From Acanthaster planci (taxonomy: Eukaryota > Echinodermata > Asteroidea > Valvatida > Acanthasteridae): a DNA stretch of 64,000 bases. Below are positions 53,101 through 62,100 of the stretch, piece by piece (within the stretch, counting starts at the first letter, position 1; every line of letters begins with the position of its first letter). The stretch covers positions 3,446,019 through 3,510,018 of the forward strand of contig NW_019091385.1 of assembly GCF_001949145.1 (NCBI RefSeq), read 5' to 3'. The notes beneath the pieces are model-generated. The model did no database searches and was not told the DNA's origin. It saw nothing but the letters and a program-made list of their open reading frames with translations. The translations under genes and the position numbers were made by a program.

Positions 53101-56100
53101 TGGTTAGTAAAACCGGCTGCAGGTTAGTAAAAACCCCTTCCCAACTTGCCCAGCAGGCTAGTTAAAATATGTACACATTTGCACCTTGAATCCCGTATTG
53201 TGTGCTGGGACAATGTACGTGTACATTCTACCTAGTACCTATCAACGCATCAACGGTACTTTCTCCAGTAGTCAGTGACCTCTATACATGACCAATATAA
53301 TTACCATACAATTCGTACTTGGAACCAGATACCAAAAACCGATACTGCGTCTATAGACTGGTGCAATCCGGTTCGTAAGTGACTTCGCCGTACCACTGAT
53401 CGCAAGCCCCTCATTGGACAATCATTCCTGGTGAGTGAGTAGGGAACGGGAACCAGTCTACCCACGNNNNNNNNNNNNNNNNNNNNNNNNNNNNNNNNNN
53501 NNNNNNNNNNNNNNNNNNNNNNNNNNNNNNNNNNNNNNNNNNNNNNNNNNNNNNNNNNNNNNNNNNNNNNNNNNNNNNNNNNNNNNNNNNNNNNNNNNNN
53601 NNNNNNNNNNNNNNNNNNNNNNNNNNNNNNNNNNNNNNNNNNNNNNNNNNNNNNNNNNNNNNNNNNNNNNNNNNNNNNNNNNNNNNNNNNNNNNNNNNNN
53701 NNNNNNNNNNNNNNNNNNNNNNNNNNAGTCAACAACCTTCTCAAGTCAAAAACCTGCTTTAATTTTTTTTTTTTACACATTTCATGGGCAATTAAAAATC
53801 TCTGCGGGCTGGTAAAAATCACAATTTACTAGCCCAGTGGGCTACTGTCAGAAAAAATAAAGGGCAAGCCCTGTGGTTCAAGATATTCTGCTCCAATTTT
53901 TCCATGAGGAAACTGTTGTTAAACCCAATTGCTGCATGTGCATTGAATGGTTACAACATGTCTGGTACCTGTTGATAATCTGCCATGGTTATTTTGACTA
54001 TGTTTTCAGTTTCCACGCCATCTAGCTGATTGTGCAAATTAATTTACAGTGCTCTACCATGTCATGTGGCAAGCAGCATCTTTCCAAATTGATTTCACTC
54101 CAGAAGCAAGCGGCAAATAGATTTACATCTGATGCGTGAAGATGTAAATTCACATGTGCTTGACATCCAAGACAAAAAGCTGTAAAGAATGTACGCGGGT
54201 TGAGATTGTAAGGTAGATTTGAAGGGGATAATGCCAGGGAATGGGGTCCGAGTGAAATTTCAGTGTGTGTAACTAAAGCGTAGATAGTACATGTAGGTTT
54301 GATCCACAGAAACTGGGTTCCTTGAACAGTTGTATTATTATTTGGAGAGTGCCTTTCTGTAAGGTTAGTTGCAAAGGTACAAAATAGTCGGTAGCATTAC
54401 TTTTGACCAAAAAAGTACACATAACGGTACTAACTGAGTAGTTTCTATCCATCTCAAAGGGGACCTGAAGCCTAAAACAACCCCATGGGTCCTACCCCCT
54501 GAAAAACCCCTCATACAAGTGAATAGCATGCACTGCCATAACTTCTTTGCTACATCCTAACATATTAATTGTATGAAATATGTCTTTGTGTGATGTTAAT
54601 TGATGCTTTGTAACCTTGTCCACGTGAGTCCACTTGCTTCATTCATTCTTGCAGTTTATCCCAAATCAAGTAATATTCAAATCTCCACTGATCCCAATTG
54701 TTACATGTACATGTAATGTACATCAAGGCTGTTAAACCATCTGGTATTTACTTGCACAGGAACTCTTTTTATTTGTCTTATGGTAAATGTTTTTTCCTTG
54801 CAACAAAACTTGACATTTGTCGTGAGTCATTAGCAGTTCAGTACAGATGTGAAATTTTGGGATATGGTATCACTGGATGGTTGGCATTGCCTCGTGATTT
54901 TGGGGAGTTTTGGAGGGCATTTGTATAAACTAGTGGAACTGACACACAGAAGTTCTCCAGTACACCATTTAGAGAGTCAAACACGTGAATATGTAACATA
55001 TGCCAGACCAAGAAGATACATGTACATGTATGTTACATGTTTTGAGCATGTATGAGCACACGCACATTACTTCCAGGCACACGCAATTAATTTTGCATGT
55101 TATGGGGGGGTCTGCACATTGATGATGTCTAAGCAATTATAACTCATGTCTTAAAAACAGCTCTCATTATGTGATTACTGGTTATTGCCCCGTCTTTGGG
55201 AATTCAGTACGCCTGATTCCCTGGGTAACTTTGAGAGTTTCTTAGGTCTCGCAAAGTCAAGCAGCATGCTGTGAAACAGTGGCACATTGCTTGAAGAAGC
55301 AGACGTGGAACATCAAACTCTCCAAAAAAGCAGTAATTGTTTGCTGACTAAACTCTGTTAAATCAGTAAACCCATACATGTAGATGCATTTCACTTGGAT
55401 TGGTGTTGACGGAATTCATTTTTTTTTTTAANCACACATGTTCTCCAGTACACCATTTAGAGAGTCAAACACATGAATATGTAACGTGTGCCAGACCAAG
55501 AAGATGCATGTATGTTACATGTTTAGAGCATGTATGAGCACATGCACATTACTTCCAGGCACACACTATTAATTTTGCATGTTAAAGAGGGGGGTCTGCA
55601 CATTGATGATGTCTAAGCAATTATAACTCATGTCTTAAACAGCTCTCATTATATGATTACTGGTTATTGCCCCGTCTTTAGGAATTCAGTACGCCTGATT
55701 CCCTGGATAACTTTGAGAGTTTCTTAGGTCTCGCAAAGTCAAGCAGCATGCTGTGAAACAGTGGCACATTGCTTGAAGAAGCAGACGTGGAACATCAAAC
55801 TCTCCAAAAAAGCAGTAATTGTTTGCTGACTAAACTCTGTTAAATCAGTAAACCCATACATGTAGATGCATTTCACTTGGATTGGTGTTGACGGAATTCA
55901 GTTGTTTTTTTGTAGTATCCATTGGAAAAGCATTTGCTACATCGTGGCAACAAAACGTGTGTTTGGAACGTCAGAAGAAAGACACACTTAAGTGTTGGAG
56001 TTAAGCACACTAGGTTAATTAGGGTCTCATGAGGGTCGCAAAGGTCAGTATTCACCAAAATGTGGTGTGGGGAGTAATATGGGTGAGCCCCTATTGTATT

Positions 56101-59100
56101 ACACATATTTTCACTTGTATTGTATCAAACTGAAAACTTACCAAAGTTATTAATGCTAAATCATTGTTGTCTATGCCACTCCACAGAGTTGATGAGGTTA
56201 CTGGATCTGCCTGATGACCTCAATGGACCCAGCTCAAACAATGCCAGCTCCCTCTCGGTTGGGGTCTCCATGGGGTCTGCAACCCCCAGTAACGGAACCG
56301 CCCCTGCCTCAGTCAATGCAGACTCCCACCAGGATGTGCTCCAGAAGAACAAGCAGCTGTCACGACTGCTGCAGTGCCCCACCAAGAACGTCGGGGGCTC
56401 CCCCACGGCCACCAGCACGGCCAGCTCCAACAACAGTCCCAAGCCCAACCAGGCCGGCGGGAGCCCAGCAATGGGTGGGGTGGGCACCTCACTGGCCAAC
56501 AACTTGGTGGCCACCAGCTCGACTGGCATGGCAATGGGATCCTTCCAGGCCCATGCCCAGACCGGTAGGACAGTGACAAATGTGACCAGTGCCTCCTTGG
56601 GCGGCAGCACAATGGTCACCTTCTCCACTGCCCCTTTCTCGTCGACACCCCAGCTGAACACAAGTGCAAACTCTCCAGGCAACCTCACCTCAAGTGCGGG
56701 TCAGCCGCAAATGAACGGACCCTTTTCTAACAATAGTGCAAGTAATTTAGGGGGCGTTCGGAACACTGTTACAAACACTTCGGCCATGATAGGCTCCCAA
56801 AATGTTGTCCCCCAGTCTTCACAGGCAGCCATGCTGGGTAACATGACATCAGCCAACCTACAAAACCCTTTGCAGAAGGTAAATAAATCAGGCACCTTGT
56901 TTTCTTGTCGACATATTTTAAGTACATCTTGATACAGACAATGTCTTTGTCGGAGCCAAACAGTTGAAACTGTGTTTTCTGAATATGTATTCATTACAGA
57001 AAGGCATCCCCAGTGATTGTGTGTTGCTAAACAGGTAATACTTAATTTAGGAATGCATGCTTACTCATGTCCATTTCTGTTCTTGATTTTAGATTGGAAG
57101 GCCCTCAAGCACTCCTCCTGGCAGCCAGTCCAACCTCACCAATCCCTTCCAGGTCTTCTCCTCGGCCAGCCCCACAATATTCTCCTCCGTGGGCTCTACC
57201 ACCTCAACTCCTTCCCTGCAACTGAACCCCATGTCCACCTTTACCCCCACCAGCGCCACCACAACTCTCTCAGGCAGTCTGCTGGACAGCCTGAATATGT
57301 CTAACATCAGCGTGCCCCCCAACCTGGCCAACAGCCTGCCGGCCAACCTGGCCGGCACCGCCGCTGCCGCCACCAACCTGCCCAACATGGCCGGCAACGT
57401 GCACAGCAACATGGTTGGGGGATTCAGCCGGGATTCGGGCGCGGCGGCGGCAATGAATGCCTCGGGAAACCTGGGAGTAAACATCACCGGTAACCTCCCC
57501 TCCTCGAGTCTGCCGTCCAACATCACCACCAACGTGGCTGGAAACATACCTGGAAACGTGGCAAGCAGTGTCAATATGAATATTTCAGGTGGCATATCAA
57601 TGGTAAGTGGGGCTGCCCTGCTATCTTCCTTAGCTTTTTCTCAGCATTGAGCTTTCTCAGCTTTTCTTCGCAAAACTTGTGCTGTAACTAGTAATATATG
57701 TGGCTAGTTTAGAAAACATTCAGAAAAATGCATAAATTTGTTAATTGATTTCTGTGTCATTCAACACATTTAGAGGATTCCATGCAACCAACTTAACAAT
57801 ATTTTCCGTTTGTGTTCATTCTGTTTCATCAAATATCTCAAAACAGGATTAGAAATCAAATGCCCCTACTTTTAAAATGGAGGATTACCTATGGGAATGT
57901 TGTTTTGTAAAAGTTGTCTGAGTATTTGTCTATTCATTCAAATATGGTCGATGTTTGCAATTTTTGTGTGCATGCATATCCGATTTGCAAAATATTGCAT
58001 AAGTGGCACATGTAGATTTAGCCATGCTTGTATGGTACCGCGTGTTTCAGTATGAAATGTTTCCGAATGATGCATTTCATCTGTAGGGAGGCATCGCTCA
58101 AGGAACTCAGCAGGCCATGGCTGGTACCCAGCCTGGGGCTGCTGGTGGAACCCAAACCTCACCCGCTGACCTTGGCAAACGCAAGCTGATCCAGCAGCAG
58201 TTGGTGCTCCTCCTGCATGCGCACAAGTGCCAGCGGCGAGAGAACCAGGCCAACGGGGAGAACAAGCAGTGTGTCCTTCCACACTGCCGCACCATGAAGA
58301 ACGTTCTCAACCACATGACCAATTGCCAAGAGGGAAAGTCTTGCCAAGGTAAGTTGTGGTCAGGGAGCCTTCTTCAAACTTACAAGGAATAGAACGTTTC
58401 CACTGGCAATACTATCTGTCCCAATGATGAATACGTGCTGTATGTTTAACTCAAGAAAGCTCTGTAATTTTCAGTTGTTGTCATGGCAACGCTAATCTGT
58501 GTGTATACACAGCACCTCGAGAGTTGACATACAAATATATTTGGGACATAGTTCTTCTTCCAATTGTAAATGTAATATTCTTTCAAAGGAGTGTTCAAAA
58601 ATATAAGGAATGTTGACAGGTTTGTGACGCTTCTTACTTTTGCTCCCCTGTATTATGCCCTTCACAGTATCTCAATATCTTTGTCTTTCAAAGAAGCAAA
58701 GAAGGGTGTTTTTGCAGCTTTCTGAAATGTCTGGTCTTGTTGTGTTTCTGCGCAGTTGCCCACTGTGCCTCATCAAGGCAGATTATCACGCACTGGAAGA
58801 ACTGCACTCGTAGCGACTGTCCAGTGTGCTTGCCGCTCAAGCATGCGTCCGACCGACGGCACGGTAACTGTCATACAAAATTTTTGAAATCTGTAGTCTG
58901 TAAAAGATGGGAAAAACACATCTGTTGATGGTAATTTTAAAGATTTTAATTACAACACATATTGTGTCTCTTCAAGCTGGAGCTGAACAGAGCAAATTGC
59001 ATTGAAACCTCAACAGAAAGTCACTGTACTTCTCACCATTTTGTTGGTAATCTTTTCTGAATGCAAATTATGTAACATTGTAGTTCATTGTGGAATAGTC

Positions 59101-62100
59101 GAAGAAAAATTGTAGATTGACTGGTCTTTGTTAGGTACACGTAGGAACTCCCATTTACTTGTGTACCTACGTCGGTTGGCAGATTGCCCCAAATTAATCT
59201 GTACACTTGTGCTTCTTGTATCTTCAAGCAGAAAAATTGCTGCACAGTGCCATGACCGGCCCTCTGCCTGGCTCTACTGCCATTAGCACAACCATTGATC
59301 AGAACTCAATGCAGCGGGCATACCAGGCCCTGGGCATCCCATACAACACCAAGAATCAGACCAGGCCACCGGGAATGCCCAACCCCTTGAGTGAGTAGAG
59401 ACTTATGCACCATGAGGAAGGGAGAGGAGGTCTCGGTCACTGAGACTGTGCTCTAGAATCATATGCTGCCACTGTATTCACTTGCTGACAGTTGTGGCAT
59501 TGATATTTTGGTTTAAGGAAAAAATTCATAGTTGTCTTTACGTTTAAACGTTTCTTGTTACTGGAGGGTTGCAAGTTTCCACCAGTGTACTGTTGAAAAA
59601 AGGTGGCAAGTTTAATGTTTTGAATACGGTTCATATTCTTGTTACTTTTGTGTTTTATACTTCTCATTATTTGGCTTCATGATATTCTTTGATTAACATG
59701 TTCTCCCTGTTTTCATCCTCTTAAAGATACCTCTGGTAACGTGCCAGGTGCTTTCACTGGTCCCCTGACCACCGCCAGTACCCAGCAGCAGACAGATGCC
59801 ATGCTGCAGTCCTTTGCGCCTGGTAGCAACAGTGGAAGCAACGCTAGCATGGGTATCGCCATGCCCATTACTGGCAACACACAGCCTTGGCAGCAGTTTG
59901 TCACCCAGGATTTGCGCAATCACCTTGTCTTTAAATTGTAAGTAAAAACCTTGATTCTGCCACCTTCATAAGCACGGTTATTGAAATTGCAAACGTGCAT
60001 CAATTTGATTTGGGAACCTTCTTTTAGTTTTTTTGTAACCAGAAATTGTCAAAAATTTGCATTTAACTTAGGTTTGCGATGTTGCTCGGGATTTCTGAAA
60101 ACTGTGCGATATTATCAGTTGAGAATGTTAATTTCTCTTCCTTCCAGAGTTCAAGCAATATTTCCATCACCAGACCCCCAGGCCATGAAAGACAAGCGAA
60201 TGGGAAACCTGGTAGCCTATGCCCGCAAAGTAGAAAAGGACATGTACGAGCAAGCCAGCAGTAGGGTAAGTGATCAGGTTCTCTAGATGCACCATGAGCT
60301 TGCACCACTGATAAAAAATCATCTGAAAAAATGTTCATCGTTGCCCTTTCCTTTCACTTCATATTGAAAAAGTTCATTTTTTGTTTTTTGTTTGGATGTT
60401 CTTGTCGCAGGAGGAGTACTATCACCTCTTGGCTGAAAAGATCTACAAGATCCAGAAGGAGCTAGAGGAGAAGCGACAGAAGAGGATGCAGGAGACGGGA
60501 GGCACTAATACTGCTGCTGGAGGCATCCCCACGACGGCAGCTGCAGCGGCAGCACAGCTGTCCCAGCTGCAGCCTCTCCAACAACTGCCTCAGCCCAGGA
60601 TGCCCACTCAGAGTATGTAGCTCTCTGAGATCAAGACTCATACATTATGTGTTGTTTCCTTGTTGAAGGAGAAAACAGTGGGACTCATTATATACTTGGT
60701 TTGTCTAGTGAGCTGAACTTTTCTTTCCTGTGTCATTTTTTACAGATGGTCCATTAAGCATTGCCCCTGCTACCCCAGCACCTCCTTCCGGCGGCCCAGC
60801 CTCAGTCCCCCAGATGATGACCCCGCCCACCAGCATTGCCCCAGCTGGCCAGCTCAACGCCCAGGTCAACCAGAATCCTTTTGCTCAATTCCCTCCGCTG
60901 ACCAGCAGCGTTACTAATAACAGCAGCAAGCAGCCCCTGCCCAGCGTTGGCATACAGGGTCTGACGCCGCAGTCCCAGCAGCAACAACAGCAGCAGCCAC
61001 CATCGGTGCCAGCAACACCACAATCACAGGCCAATCAAGTAAGCAAACAGGTATGTGATGGGTTTGGAAGGTCACTTTCAATTCTTTTTTTTTTTTCAGT
61101 CTAAATGTTGCCTGTAGGTGAAAGTCGAGATCCGTCCGAGAGTGGGTTTTTTTCTAAGTAATCCCATTTTTTTTGTCCAAGACGTTGTCATGCTTCTTGC
61201 TGCATGTAAAATGAAACAAAAAAAGTGAGTGGCCCTGTTTTAGTACAACCACGTTTCCTGCAGTGTTAAATGTTAGTTTGCTTTTGTTCTGCAGGGGATT
61301 ATTGCCAATGCTACTCCTCCAACGCAATCAGTGGGCATAATACCACCGTCCAATGCTTTGACCAACAACACCACAACTGAAACCACACTGGCTGAGACAA
61401 ATCAACAGGTGAGGATTGTAGATGTGTATCTATTAACTACCTGGAAGAGTATTGTCAAGTACATTACTGGATTCCCTTATGTTCACATCCTGACATCCAA
61501 TATGTTCATGTTATAACGAACACTTATTAGAGCTATTCAGCCAATCTTCAGTTGCTCTACAGAATACTTTACTTCCCTTATTCTTCTTCAAAACTGTAGA
61601 ACTGATTTTCTGCCATTTGGATGTTTTTCAGGACCCGTGTTTCCAAGTAAGAATGCCTAAGTTGTGACAGTTGTCTAAAGGAAAGTTTTAAGTTCAAAAA
61701 TATGTTATTGGATATGTGATGTTTGATTCCAAGCAGGTGCAGTCTGGCAGTCTTGGCAAGCAGCCCCCTTCCATCGAGCAGACAGCCCAGCCAGCCTCCG
61801 AAACCACCACACCTGCAGCTACGCCCCAGCCCAAGCAGGAGCCTGCTCTGACACCCAAGGGTGGCAAGCAGACCCCTGCTCCGGCCAGTCTGGAGCCGGG
61901 GGTCAAGCAGGAGCCCGTGGACGGCAACCCCTACACCTGCGGGTTTGGCAACGCCTCCCAGCCGGACGGCGTCGGCAGTGGCAAGGGGGGTGGAAAAGGC
62001 ACTGGCGGTGTGGGGAAGGGCGGTAACGGGCAGGGTGTGGTCAAGCAGGAGGCTGGCGAGACCAAGGAAGTGTCAGTGAAAGCAGAGCCTGGCCAGTCTG

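Larger units (their letters stand above)
47171..56186 (+). other. CREBBP: CREBBP intron 1 (about 9 kb, repeat-rich)
   Basis: Exon 1 leaves a G, and exon 2 begins with AG to make a Glu codon, so the two join directly in phase and no extra exon is required. The intron holds a large imperfect inverted repeat (about 47300-49450), a nested TTAA element (48849-49105), a long-arm foldback (about 49880-50725), a 260-base gap (53467-53726) inside repeat sequence, and a direct duplication (54952-55900). The stretch from 50.8 to 53.0 kb shows only a repeat beginning (51129) and no supported gene. Confidence 0.75.

Noticed and set aside
53301-53822. Open frames running through the N gap
   Set aside because: Most of the length is unknown bases.
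56161-56688. Antisense open frame of 175 codons over CREBBP exon 2
   Set aside because: It mirrors the GC-rich, stop-poor composition of the real exon. The sense strand has CBP motifs and proper splice sites; the antisense has no recognisable domain.
57089-57595. Antisense open frame of 168 codons over CREBBP exon 3
   Set aside because: Shadow of a low-complexity coding exon; no start context or family resemblance.
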